Shown: positions 8,822 through 18,867 of the stretch, one piece after another
Numbering within the stretch: position 1 is the first letter of the stretch
How the letters are laid out: each line of letters begins with the position of its first letter
Assembly (NCBI GenBank): GCA_016713865.1
Contig: JADJOG010000002.1
Location: forward strand, 1-64,000
Reading direction: 5' to 3'
Origin: Flavobacteriales bacterium
Lineage (GTDB): Bacteria > Bacteroidota > Bacteroidia > Flavobacteriales_F > PHOS-HE28
DNA length: 64,000 bases
Translations under genes and position numbers: made by a program
Notes under the pieces: model-generated
What the model was told of the DNA's origin: nothing
The model's database searches: none
What the model saw: the letters and a program-made list of their open reading frames with translations, nothing else

Positions 8822-10685
8822 ATGGAAACCCCTACACGGACCAAGCCCGTCGAGGAACGGCGCAACGTGGTCATCCTCTTCGCCGGCGATAGCGGCGATG
8901 GCATCCAGCTTACCGGCAGCCAGTTCACCGACAGCAGTGCGCTCTTCGGCAACGACGTGAGCACCTTCCCGAATTTCCCGGCCGAGATCCGCGCACCGCA
9001 AGGCACATTGGCCGGTGTGAGCGGCTTCCAGCTGCACTTCGGAAGCGTGGAGATCTTCACGCCCGGCGACCAGTGCGATGTGCTGGTGGTGATGAACGCC
9101 GCAGCGCCTCAAGGCCAACCTGAACAAGCTGAAGCCTGGTGGCAGCATCATCGCCAACAGCGATGGCTTCGATAAGAAGAACCTGCGACTCGCGGGCTAC
9201 ATCGATGAAGCCGATCCGCTTACGGATGGTACGCTTGCGCAGTACTCGCTCCATAGCGTGGATGTGACCAAGATGACGCGCGCGGCGCTCGAGGGCACCA
9301 CGCTCGGCATGAAGGAGAAGGACCGTTGCAAGAACATGTTCGTGCTCGGTTTCATCAACTGGATGTACAACCGCGACAACAGCCTCACCGAACGCTTCCT
9401 CGAGAAGAAGTTTGGCAAGAAGCCCGAGTTGCTCGATGCCAACCGGAAGGCGCTGCTCGCGGGTTATCACTTCGGCGATACCAGCGAGACCTTCACCACG
9501 CGCTTCGAGGTGAAGCCCGCGCCGATGCCGAAGGGCACGTATCGCAGCATCACCGGCAATCAAGGCACCGCCCTCGGCCTCATCGCCGCTGCGCAGAAGG
9601 CGAAGCTCGAACTCTTCTACGGCAGCTATCCGATCACCCCCGCGAGCGACATCCTGCACGAACTCTCGCGCCACAAGAATTTCGGTGTGGTCACCTTCCA
9701 GGCGGAAGATGAGATCGCAGCCATCAGCAGCGCCATCGGTGCCAGCTACGGCGGCGCCATCGGCATCACGGCGAGCAGCGGCCCTGGCATCGCGCTGAAG
9801 ACAGAGGCGATGGGCCTGGCATTCATGCTGGAACTGCCTTTGGTGATCGTGAATGTGCAGCGCGGCGGCCCAAGCACGGGCTTGCCGACCAAGACAGAAC
9901 AAGCGGATCTCTGGCAAGCGGTCTTCGGTCGCAATGGCGAAGCGCCGATCCCAGTGATCGCTGCCAGCACGCCCATCGATTGTTTCGAGATGGCTTTCGA
10001 GGCGGTGCAGATCGCCCTGGAGCACATGACGCCCGTGATCCTGCTCACCGATGGTTACATCGCCAACGGCGCAGAGCCCTGGCGCTTCCCGCAGTCGAAG
10101 GATCTCGCTGAGATCACGCCCAACTTCATCAAGGCACCGAACGATGGCGAGCGCTTTCTGCCATACCTGCGCGACGAGCGCGGCGTGCGCCCGTGGGCCT
10201 TGCCCGGTCAGCCCGGCCTGCAGCACCGCATCGGCGGCATCGAGAAGCAGGACAAGACCGGCAACATCAGCTACGAGCCGAAGAACCACGAGTTGATGGT
10301 GCGCCTGCGTGCCGAGAAAGTCGCGCGCATCGCCGATCGATTCAAGCCCATCCGATTGGATAGCGGTCCGCCAGAAGGTGAATTGCTCGTGGTGGGTTGG
10401 GGCAGCACCTATGGCGCGATCCGCACAGCCGCCCTCGAGTTGCAGGCGGAAGGGCACAGCGTGGCGCACGTCCACATCAGGCACATGTTCCCTTTCAATA
10501 AAGGTCTGGGGCCATTGCTGAAGAAGTACAAGCAGGTGCTGGTGCCCGAGATGAACAGCGGCCAGTTGCGCCAGATGCTGCGCGCCGAGTTCCTCGTGGA
10601 CGCACAGGGCCTGAACAAGATCCAAGGATTGCCTTTCACCAGCGCGGAGATCAAGGAAGCCGTGCTCAATAGGATGAAGCGATGA
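8822..10685 (+). CDS. korA: 2-oxoacid:ferredoxin oxidoreductase alpha subunit, one frameshift
   Basis: The alpha subunit of 2-oxoglutarate (2-oxoacid):ferredoxin oxidoreductase, about 620 residues, with the gamma-type domain fused at the N-terminus (FAGDSGDGIQLTGSQF at about residues 16-31). The pyrimidine-binding domain follows with the hallmark YGSYPITPASDILHEL near 9618-9665, then domain II near the end. The frame shifts by one base at about 9107-9110: NAAAP is followed in the other frame by LKANLNKLKPGGS. No other damage is visible. With the beta subunit it makes succinyl-CoA and CO2 from 2-oxoglutarate, reducing ferredoxin. Substrate choice within the family is by homology only. Confidence 0.9.
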
Positions 10686-11710
10686 GCGCCGTGAATGGAA
10701 CCGTTGCTCCGGAGAAGATTGATTTCTCCTCCGACCAGGAAGTGCGCTGGTGCCCCGGCTGCGGCGACTACAGCATCCTGAAGCAAGTGCAAACGCTTCT
10801 GGAGCAGAGCGGCAAGAATAAGGAAGAGGTGGTCTTCATCAGCGGCATAGGCTGCAGCTCACGCTTCCCGTACTACCTCGATACCTATGGCCTGCACGGC
10901 ATCCACGGGCGCGCGCCGGCCATCGTGAGCGGCTTGCGCAGCGTGCGCCCCGACCTCAGCGTGTGGATGATCACCGGCGATGGCGACGCGCTCAGCATCG
11001 GCGGCAACCACATCATCCACCTGCTGCGCCGCAACGTTGATGTGAACGTACTGCTTTTCAACAACGAGATCTACGGCCTCACCAAAGGGCAGTACTCGCC
11101 CACCTCGCCCGAAGGCGCCGTGACGCGCAGCACGCCGATGGGCAGCACGGATCATCCGTTCAATCCGCTCGCGCTGGTGAAAGGAGCCGATGGCACTTTC
11201 ATCGCCCGCAGCATGGACCGCGATCCCAAGCACATGCGCGAAGTGCTCGCCCGCGCCGATGCGCATCGTGGCACCTCGCTCGTGGAGATCTACCAGAACT
11301 GCAACGTCTTCAACGACGGCGCCTTCGAGGTCTTCACGGAGAAGGCGAACAAGCCCACGAACACGCTCTTCGTGGAGCAGGGCAAGCCGCTCACCTTCGC
11401 CAATGGCACCAAGGGCATCTGCATCAAGGAGATGAAGCCGCGCATCATCGACATCGGCCCGGAGTTCTCGCCCAACGACTGCTGGATCCACGACGAACGC
11501 GACAACTTCAAGGCCTCGATCCTCGTGCGCTTATTCGACGACCCGCGTCACGAAGGCGCATTCCCGCGACCATTCGGTGTGTTCTATGTGAATGAGCGCG
11601 CCACGCACGAAGAGAAGCTGCAAGCGCAGGTGAAACGCGCGAAGGAGGTGAAAGGGCAGGGTGATCTGGATGCGTTGCTCAAGGGGGAGCATACGTGGGT
11701 GATCGGGTAA
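10682..11710 (+). CDS. korB: 2-oxoacid:ferredoxin oxidoreductase beta subunit
   Basis: 342 residues, overlapping korA by 4 bases (ATGA). The N-terminus holds WCPGCGDYSIL with Cys24 and Cys27, which help to bind the Fe-S cluster. The thiamine-diphosphate/Mg site is GDGDALSIGGNH at about residues 99-110, and the later segment ITGDGDA to NNEIYGLTKGQYS is typical. The gene is intact. Its Fe-S need fits the Nfu and Mrp genes just upstream. Confidence 0.93.
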   Translation: MSAVNGTVAPEKIDFSSDQEVRWCPGCGDYSILKQVQTLLEQSGKNKEEVVFISGIGCSSRFPYYLDTYGLHGIHGRAPAIVSGLRSVRPDLSVWMITGDGDALSIGGNHIIHLLRRNVDVNVLLFNNEIYGLTKGQYSPTSPEGAVTRSTPMGSTDHPFNPLALVKGADGTFIARSMDRDPKHMREVLARADAHRGTSLVEIYQNCNVFNDGAFEVFTEKANKPTNTLFVEQGKPLTFANGTKGICIKEMKPRIIDIGPEFSPNDCWIHDERDNFKASILVRLFDDPRHEGAFPRPFGVFYVNERATHEEKLQAQVKRAKEVKGQGDLDALLKGEHTWVIG

Positions 11711-11882
11711 TCTCTGACGTGACACGGCACGCAAAGGCGGTGCAGGGTGGTCCTTCTTCGGAAGTTGTCGGATCAACGCCAAGCTCAATCACTTTGCTCG
11801 GAATTCTGAATAAAGTGCATATGCAAAGCACTGTAAAACAGCGAATTGCATTGATTAATCAGAATAAGCCGATTGCAACCTG

Positions 11883-13304
11883 TTAAATCTGCATGGCTGC
11901 TTTTTGGGCCGATTCGTTCACTGCTTGAATGCCTCTCAGGCCACGGTGATAGCTGTAGAGTGAGGTGGGCACGAAGCGAATCTCGAAGCCATCGATAGTA
12001 CGCGTGTCGAGTATCGTTCGCGTAGTAACAATGCCCCAAGGAACCTTATTGGCAGCAGCGAACCCCAACAGGCTCTTCAACTCACGAGGATGCTCGGTGA
12101 TCCGGTCGCTCCATTTCACTTCGCATAGGCGCACCGGTTTCAATCGCGCATTGAGCCAGACCAGGTCCACTTCGCCTTGAGTGCGCCCGTCCTTCCAGTT
12201 CGCGTAGTAAAGCTCTTGAGGCCTTGTGATGTCTTGCGCATAGACTGCTGTTTCCGCTAGCGCACCGAAGGTATCTTCATCGCTGGGTGTTGCGCCGAAC
12301 ATGGCCGTGCGCAGACTCGGATTGGTGAGGTAGGCCTTGAACCCATGCTCGCGCTGGTAATGCTTGGCATTCTGTCGATGCGTTGCCGCTGTCGGAGCGC
12401 CGCTTCCAGGTATTCGAGGAAACGGGATGGTGGAACTTGACACCGCTCTCCTCGAGTCGGCGGAGGCGACTCCTGCCCGGTGTTGAAGGCGACAACACTG
12501 AAAGCGGTTCAGCCTGACGTCTCGAATGCCATAGAGGCTTGGCAGGTCGCGCAACAGAACCTTGTCGATGATGTCCGTTCGGATGAATCGCCCAGGTTCG
12601 CGCTGCACTTCGGGATCGAATACCGCTTCCGGGTAGCCACCATAGATGATGTATTGCACGAACTGCTCATTCAATGCGCGGATGTCAACCGTGTCGAAGA
12701 ACTCGCGCTCTCTCGCCCCTTCGGGTGGTTGGAATGATGAGGTCGTGCTTTCGGTGAGCAGCAGGAATTCATGGAAGGTGAGCGGTGGCAGGATGAACTC
12801 CGTGAATCGCCCTGCGCCGCTTTCCTGGCTCTTGGTCTTTAATGCGGCAGCGCTACCGCTGGCGATGAGCGTGTGCGCGCGTGCGTGTCAACCAGCACTT
12901 TCAGGTCGCGCTCCCAATCGTTCAGGTATTGGATCTCATCGAAGATCACATGAAAGCCCGCAGGATCCTTGTCCTTGAGCGCCTGCCTGCAGATGCTGAA
13001 CAGGTCGTCGAGCCGCATTCGGCTATACACGGGCTGATGGTCGGGGCAGATCTTCCCGTCAACGCCATCGGGTCAAGGACTTCACCGCCTGATGCAGCAT
13101 GACGGTTTTCCCAACACGACGCGGCCCCATCAGCACAACGGCCCGGCGAGTCTTGGACCGCACAAGCCGATAGAACGGATCGAAGAAGGCGCGGTGCTCC
13201 ATCGTGTGGAAGTAGGGGTCCACGGCATTCGTTCGCCACCATGGATTCTCTACGCCAACACGATCTTGAATCTGTTGAGCACTTGGGCTTTGTAGTGAAG
13301 ACAT
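11883..13304 (-). CDS. AAA ATPase with DUF4143-type C-terminus, several frameshifts
   Basis: A P-loop ATPase of the AAA_14/DUF4143 type, about 470 residues if restored. Recognisable parts in order are VVLMGPRRVGKT (Walker A, near 13125), FHVIFDEIQYLNDWERD (Walker B, near 12925), IIYGGYPEAVFDPE (near 12640), AKHYQREHGFKAYLTNPSLRTAMFG (near 12340) and a nuclease-like GEVDLVWLNA with CEVKWSD near 12170-12110. They lie in different frames, with shifts near 13060, 12870 and 12350-12500. The start at 13304 has a promoter-like TATTTTTG 4 bases upstream. The function of this family is not settled; some act with mobile or defence genes. AT-rich patches flank it on both sides. Confidence 0.75.
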
Positions 13305-13635
13305 GCTTCAAAAATACAGAATAATGCGAAATAAGGTTGCGGAAACAGGCAAATGCAAGTTCAAGTAAATGAAGGTGGAAGCTCAGCATGGGATGCTAAT
13401 CCACGAGAAGTTGACCGGACCTGTTGCGCGGCGTCGCATTGGCTCGGCGGCGCACCCGCGTGTGCTTCGCAGCTGCGCTCTCCGCTGCGCTCGGGCATGA
13501 TTCGTCGTGCGACCATCGGCTTCTCGATGAAGTTCACCACCACGCGACATTTCCGCCGGGATTCGTTGGCACCTTCTCCTTTCGGGGCCAAGACCTGGCT
13601 TCTTCGCCGCCGGGGAGGGCTGGGATGCGGGAATT
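13305..13635. other. Spacer with a degenerate palindromic repeat, no gene seen
   Basis: No supported gene. The left 70 bases are AT-rich and hold the promoter of the leftward ATPase gene. The right part, about 13568-13634, pairs CTTCTCCTTTCGGGG with CCGGGGAGGGCTGGGATG. This resembles the common intergenic CCCTCTCC...GGAGAGGG type of repeat. All frames are open on both strands because of base composition, so the open frames here are not evidence of coding. Confidence 0.5.
13309..13316 (-). promoter_or_regulatory. Candidate -7 promoter element for the AAA ATPase
   Basis: Minus-strand TATTTTTG matches TAnnTTTG exactly and ends 4 bases before the ATG at 13304, inside an AT-rich patch. Confidence 0.5.
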
Positions 13636-15640
13636 TTAAAAGGCACAACCTCTGGGGCCGCTGGCGCATCCGATGTCGCGCACGGAAACACTACCGGCAG
13701 CAACTCTTGCCGAGCGGTGGTGGTTGGCTTCTGTGGCGGTCCGTGGCCGCCGATCGGTAGCGGCTCGTCGGCAGGCTTTCCTCACGTTGCCCTTGGTGCG
13801 CAGCATGGCGCGCAGGCCATTGTCGTCGGAGGGGGAGAGCGTTGCGGTTATGCGCGATTGGCCGCTCGCTTTCGTGGTGAAGGCGAATTGCTGCGCGCCT
13901 TTCATGCCGAGGCAGAGCACGTCGTTCGTGAGTTGGTCGTTGAGCCGCTCCTCGAAGATGCCGTTGCGCTCGCTCATCCGCTGGAAGCTGTTCAGCTCTT
14001 GCGGGAGACGAGAGCTCGTCGTGCTGGCACGGTCGCTCACTTCCGTGGGTGTTAGGTGAGCGTTGCGGCTTGCCGGTGCGCTGGTCGGTGAAGGCATGTC
14101 GCGGGTCGGCGGTGGATTGGAACACGGGGCGTTCCACCAGCGGGATTGGTGACGTTGGCCACGTATGCTGCTATGGGCGGCTCGCGGCGTGGCCCCAGTT
14201 TCTCGATGCCCAATTGGCGACAAGCCTCAGCCAGGTTGACTTCGTACTCGCGGCGGAAGAGCTCTGATTGGCGCGCGAATTCTTGATTGCTCTGCTGCGC
14301 GCGGCGCTGGTTGGCGGTTGCATCTTCCTTCGCCTGCTCAGCCCAGAATTTCTCCTGCGCCTTGCGTATCGCCTCCGCTTCGGCACGACTCCAATTCTCA
14401 TACACCGCGCGCAAACGTTCTGCGGCGTGCTTGGGCAGATCCACTTTGCGGTCGTTGCGTTTCGCGAACCCCGTGAATGCACTGTGACCTCCGCGCGCGG
14501 CCATCGCATCCAATTCGCTCAGGTCCTTGTCCAAATTCTTCGCGTAGAGGTCGAGCACTTCATTGTCGCAGGTGCCGTGGATCGCCCGCATGCGCTCCTC
14601 GAATTCGCGCGTGGCCAGGTTGGTGCCGTTGAAGCGCGGCTGCCAGATGGTCTTCACCTTGGCGGGGTCGATGCCTTTCCCTGCTGTAGGTGACGAAACT
14701 TTGGACGGTATCAGCCTCGGCCGGAGTCCATCGTTTCCCACTGAGAAGCGCTGCGAATCAGATTCGCGAACGACCAATACAAACTATCCCTGAACGCCTT
14801 CCTCTCATCCTGCCCCAGCTCCGCAAGCTGCTGCTCATACCCTGGCGGATAGAAGTTGAGCGTGGTGATGTCCACCGGCACCAACGATTTCTTCAGCGGC
14901 TGCGGATCGCGCCAATCGATGCGGCCATCGGGCAGCTCTTCGCCGCGATAGAGCATCATGCCTTGCTGATTACGCTGTGCTGGCACCATCGCCGTAATGG
15001 GCTTGCTCGGGTCGATGCGCACCGCACGGCCATCCTTCCGCGCGTCGATGTGGAACATGCCGCCGGTCTCCAGCAGCGTGTCGCCGTCGGTGCTCAGGCC
15101 CGCTGTGATGTCGATGGCCGTGAGCGCCTCCTTCAAGGTTACCTGCACGGGGCCGTTGATCGGGCGGCCGAGGCTGTCGGTGAAACAGCCGCGCGGGATG
15201 TCGAGCACGATGCCGCCCGGACTGAGCACGGTGGTGTCGCGGCGTGTGTCCACGTTGATCACGAGCGGATGCAAAGCGTCGTTCGCTTCACCGAGGAGTT
15301 CTTCAAAGCTCTCCATCGGCGCATCGCCTTGCGCTTCATTCGTTGGTGCCTCGTGCTTCAGCATCAGCACAGCGGCCGTGATGCCGATCACCGCCACCAC
15401 CACCGCACCACCGATCCACGGCCCCGGTTTCCCGAAGCGATAGGAGCGGTACGCCTTGGTTGCGGCCGCACGTGCATGCGCTCGTGCAACGCCTTCGCGC
15501 AGCGCGCGCTGGTCCTCAATCAACTCGCGCAGATCGCCGCTGCTCTTCGCGCGCGCCTCGAATACAGCGCGCTCCTCCGCGTTCATGGACCCATCAAGGT
15601 AGCGGTCCACCAATTCCATCAGGTGTAGTTCGTCGCGCAT
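13636..15640 (-). CDS. Anti-sigma-like membrane protein with large outer domain, frameshifted
   Basis: About 660 residues if restored. The start ATG at 15640 follows the ECF sigma stop; an ATG at 15661 within the overlapping repeat is an alternative. Residues 1-70 resemble an anti-sigma cytoplasmic part (LMELVDRYLDGSMNAEERAVF), with a membrane segment at about 72-92 (GPWIGGAVVVAVIGITAAVL). Then comes a domain I know from other Bacteroidota proteins of unknown role: GGIVLDIPRGCFTDSLG, LLETGGMFHIDARKDG and LNFYPPGYE. The rest is helical and charged, with a proline-rich end. Shifts occur near 14700, 14150 and 13790; the true stop is uncertain. Confidence 0.6.
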
Positions 15641-15644
15641 GGCA

Positions 15645-16232
15645 TCAGTTGTTTTTGTCATTCCGGGCTTGACCCGGAATCGCGACAGTAACCGGAACCA
15701 GCTTGCGGTATCGCTTGCGGGCCTCTTCCAAGCACTTGTACTTGCGCGTTTTCGCGGCGCCTTCACCGGCGAAGCCCAGCGCCTTGGCGATCGCGCTCAG
15801 CGGCTCGTGCTTCACATAGAAGCGCGTGAGCACATCGAGGCATTTGTCGCCCAGCGATTTCAGGGCCTGCTCCGCGCGGCTGTACTCGCCTTCGCGGGCC
15901 AGGAGCGCCGTGAGGTCCGCAGGCTCGTCGGCTTCATCCTCGAGGTCCCACGTAGTGAGCGCCTTGTTCCTTCGGCGCAGTTCTTCGCGCCACAGGTTGC
16001 GGCATACCGCGAAGAGAAAGGTGCCGATGCCGCTGGTGAGCGCGAAGCCCTCGGTGCGCACGCGACGGTGGAAGATGATGAGGGCATCCTGGAAGATGTC
16101 CTTGGCATCGCCGCCGCGCCCGCTGTTCTGCCGAACCAAGTGCTCCACCTTGGGCAAGTGGGCGTAGAGCGCCTTGAAGGCCTCGTGGTCCTTGCCGCTC
16201 TGGATGAGCTCGATGATCCGCAGGTCGTCCAT
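15645..16232 (-). CDS. ECF-type sigma-70 family factor
   Basis: 195 residues. Region 2 is at about 15-85 (HEAFKALYAHLPKVEHLV; DAKDIFQDALIIFHRRV; CRNLWREELRRRN). Region 4 is at about 120-175 (LGDKCLDVLTRFYVKHEPLSA; EGAAKTRKYKCLEEARKRY). The last dozen residues (AIPGQARND...) are encoded by an intergenic palindromic repeat, so the natural C-terminus was probably extended by that insertion. It precedes the anti-sigma-like gene on the same strand and follows a TonB receptor, but no link to it is proven. Confidence 0.88.
   Translation of the reverse strand: MDDLRIIELIQSGKDHEAFKALYAHLPKVEHLVRQNSGRGGDAKDIFQDALIIFHRRVRTEGFALTSGIGTFLFAVCRNLWREELRRRNKALTTWDLEDEADEPADLTALLAREGEYSRAEQALKSLGDKCLDVLTRFYVKHEPLSAIAKALGFAGEGAAKTRKYKCLEEARKRYRKLVPVTVAIPGQARNDKNN
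15655..15690. repeat. REP-like palindrome at the sigma/anti-sigma junction
   Basis: The core TTCCGGGCTTGACCCGGAA at 15661-15679 forms a 7-base-pair stem with a short loop. It is the widespread repeat whose translations read IPGQARND or FRVKPGMT. Here it encodes the end of the sigma factor and lies between it and the start of the next gene. Confidence 0.75.
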
Positions 16233-16288
16233 TGGCTATCGTCTTTCTACCCGTTGATGGCAGCAACGAAGAAAGGTGACCCTGCCGC

Positions 16289-16324
16289 ACCTCCCTGACC
16301 TCCTTCACCTCCCTTTCTACCTGC
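16289..16324. repeat. Nonamer-phased ACCTCC repeat
   Basis: Three abutting 9-base units begin with ACCTCC at 16289, 16298 and 16307, followed by a decayed unit TCTACCTGC. They fill much of the 99-base spacer between the TonB receptor and the sigma gene. Confidence 0.65.
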
Positions 16325-16331
16325 TTTCCTT

Positions 16332-18753
16332 TCAGAACTCCACCTTGTAATAAAACAGCGGCAAGAAGCCGAGTTGGTACTCCTCGCGGATGGGATCGCC
16401 GCTTGGGTGATCAGGTGCGTACGTGAGCGTGAGGATGTTCTGCTGACCGGTCACGTTGATCAGGTCGAGGCCGAGTTCGTGCATCACCTTCGGCCTGTTC
16501 CAGCGGTAGCCGAGTTTCAGGTCGGCGCGGAAGTAGGGGCGGAATTGACGCGTGTTCACCAGGCTGTCAACGAAGACCACTTCCTGCGCGGCGTTGCTGG
16601 CCTCGCGGTCAACGGGTCCGTACCATCGGCCGCCGGCGTATGTGAATTTGGTTCCGATGCTGATCACCGATTTCTTCTTGGTGGTGAATTCGCGCGCCAG
16701 CACCAAATTGAAAGCGTTGCGGCCGTTGAAGGAGGTGTTGCGCCACACGCCATCGCTGCCACGGTACTGCGCGTCGAAGAATGATGCGGTGAAGAGGCCG
16801 TACCAGCCCTTGGTGAACGCGTGCTCAAGCGTGAGCTCGATGCCTTGGTTGTAGCCATTGCCGGTGTTGAGCAAGCTGTCAGGGAAGAAGCGCGAGAAGC
16901 CGGCGCCCGTATTCACCAGCGAGAACGACGAAGGCGCAACGCTCACTGGCACGTTGAAGAGCCATTGGTAGTAAGCCTCAACCTTCGCACGCACGCGTTG
17001 GCCCAAGCGGCGTTCATAGCCCAGCACCCCATGATGCGTGCGCGTTGGACCGATACCGGTGTTCTGTTCTTGCGGGTCGCGCCCATTGGTGGTGGCACCA
17101 TAGAAGAGCAAGTAGCCGGGTTGCATCTGTGAGTGCAGTCCGTACCCTGCGGAGAGGCGCTGCCTTGTGTCGGGTGCATAGGAGAGTCCGAAGCGCGGCT
17201 CAATCGGTGATAAGCTATTCGTGTTGATTGAGTTGTAGAGCGAAGTGATGCCGAGCGTGGCGGTCCACTGTTCGTTGAAGCGGTGCCGCACTTGCGCATA
17301 GGGCTGCAGTTGCACGGCGCTCACGCGCGCATCCCAACGTACGCGCCAGCCGCCCAAGGTGTTCGGCTCGCCATCCACGGTCGAAGGCACAATGGCCCGG
17401 GCGCTGTCGAGGTAGTTGTTCCACTGCTGCTCCGTGTTCACGCCGATGCGGAGCGTGGTGCGCCTGCCCAGCTTGCGGTTGGCGAAAGCGTAGAGCATCG
17501 CCTTGCTCTCGCTGAAGTCGTAGCGCAGCAGTGGCGGCAGGCTGTCCACCACGAATCGGCCGCCTTCTACGTGCCGGTACACATAGTCATGAGCCGACTT
17601 GATGCCTTGGCCGCTGACTGCGAGTGTTGCTTTCACATAGGTGTTCTCATTCAGCGTGCGCGTGGCGGTGAGGCCCACCGTGCCCATGCGCGACTTGAAG
17701 TACTGGTCGCGATCGTTCTGGCCGTAGATCAAGGTGGCGGTGTCGGGCTTCGCCTGATCGCTGATCACGATGTCGATCCTGCTGTTGCCGCCGATGCCCC
17801 ACAGTGATACTGAGCCTTTCTTGCTAGGGAAGTGGAAGCGGAAGGCGGCATCCTGGTATTGCGGTACGGCGTCGGTTCCGATGCGGATGCCCATGAATTC
17901 GAAGAGCCGCAAAGTGCTGTAGCGGTAGCTCACCAAGTAGCTCGAACGGCTCTTCTTGCTCAGCGGTCCTTCGGCCATCAGCTCGGTGCCGAGGAAACCG
18001 AGTTGTGCAGAGAACTCATGTTTGTCCGCATTGCCGTTGCGCATGCGCAGGTCGAAGACGCCCTGCGGTGGCGTTGCCGAATTCAGCCGGGAAGGCGCCG
18101 GTGAAGAAGTCTGAGTTCGCGAGGTACTTGTTGTTGAGGATGGTGACGGGTCCGCCGCCAGTGCCGGGTATCGAGAAGTGATTCGGGTTGGGAATGTTCA
18201 CACCTTCGAAGCGCCAGAGCACGCCCATGGGGCTGTTGCCGCGGATCACGATGTCGTTGCGGCTGTCGTCGGCGCCTTGCACGCCTGCGAAGTTGCTCGC
18301 CATGCGGCCGGGATCGCCGCGGCTCCCAGCGTACCGGTCGGTCTCTTCCACGCTGAATTGCCGTGCGCTCAGCAGGGCCATTTCGTTGCGCACTTCACCA
18401 GGAGAGGCATCGCCCACGATCTCCACTTCACCCAATTCGGTGAGCGCGCTCTGCATGCGCACGGTGATCATCAGGTCCTTAGCGCTGGTGAGCACGAGGC
18501 CGTTGAGCGCTTGCTCTTCATACCCCAACATGCGCACCTGCAGGGCGACACGGCCCAAGGTCACGCCAATCAATTCGAAGCGGCCATCGAGATCGGTAGT
18601 GGTGCCGATCAGCGGGTCCGTGCCTACGACAACGACGCTTGCGCCTGGAAGGCTCGACATGCTCTCGCCGTCCACCACGCTGCCACGTATGGCCTGCGCG
18701 TGCGTATCGCAGATCGCGAGAAGCGCGAATACGGAGATGGCGGTGCGAAGCAT
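16332..18753 (-). CDS. TonB-dependent outer-membrane receptor, one frameshift
   Basis: About 805 residues from the ATG at 18753, preferred over an in-frame TTG at 18768. A signal peptide ends near CDTHAQ, followed by a CarboxypepD_reg-like domain (IRGSVVDGES to MLGYEEQ). The plug region has VIRGNSPMGVLWRFEGVNI and FPAEFGNATAG. The 560-residue barrel ends in PLFYYKVEF with a terminal phenylalanine, as expected for outer-membrane proteins. The frame breaks near 18040-18065, where FGNATAG should lead into DLRMRNGNADKH. Substrate unknown. It is followed by an ECF sigma and an anti-sigma-like gene. Confidence 0.85.
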
Positions 18754-18867
18754 GTTTCGATAGGTCAATCAAAGCAAGTGATTCCGCTGGTTGCCCACAA
18801 TTTCGTTCCGGCCACGGCATTGTTCGTGATCGAAGATGTGCGCCGGTCGTAATTATGTCCCGCCATC

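Noticed and set aside
9057..10625. A 522-residue open frame opposite korA
   Set aside because: Its complement is a well-conserved oxidoreductase; the antisense translation shows no family motifs.
13353..13760. A 135-residue open frame on the plus strand
   Set aside because: It crosses the degenerate repeat and the tail of a minus-strand gene; all six frames are largely open here through base composition.
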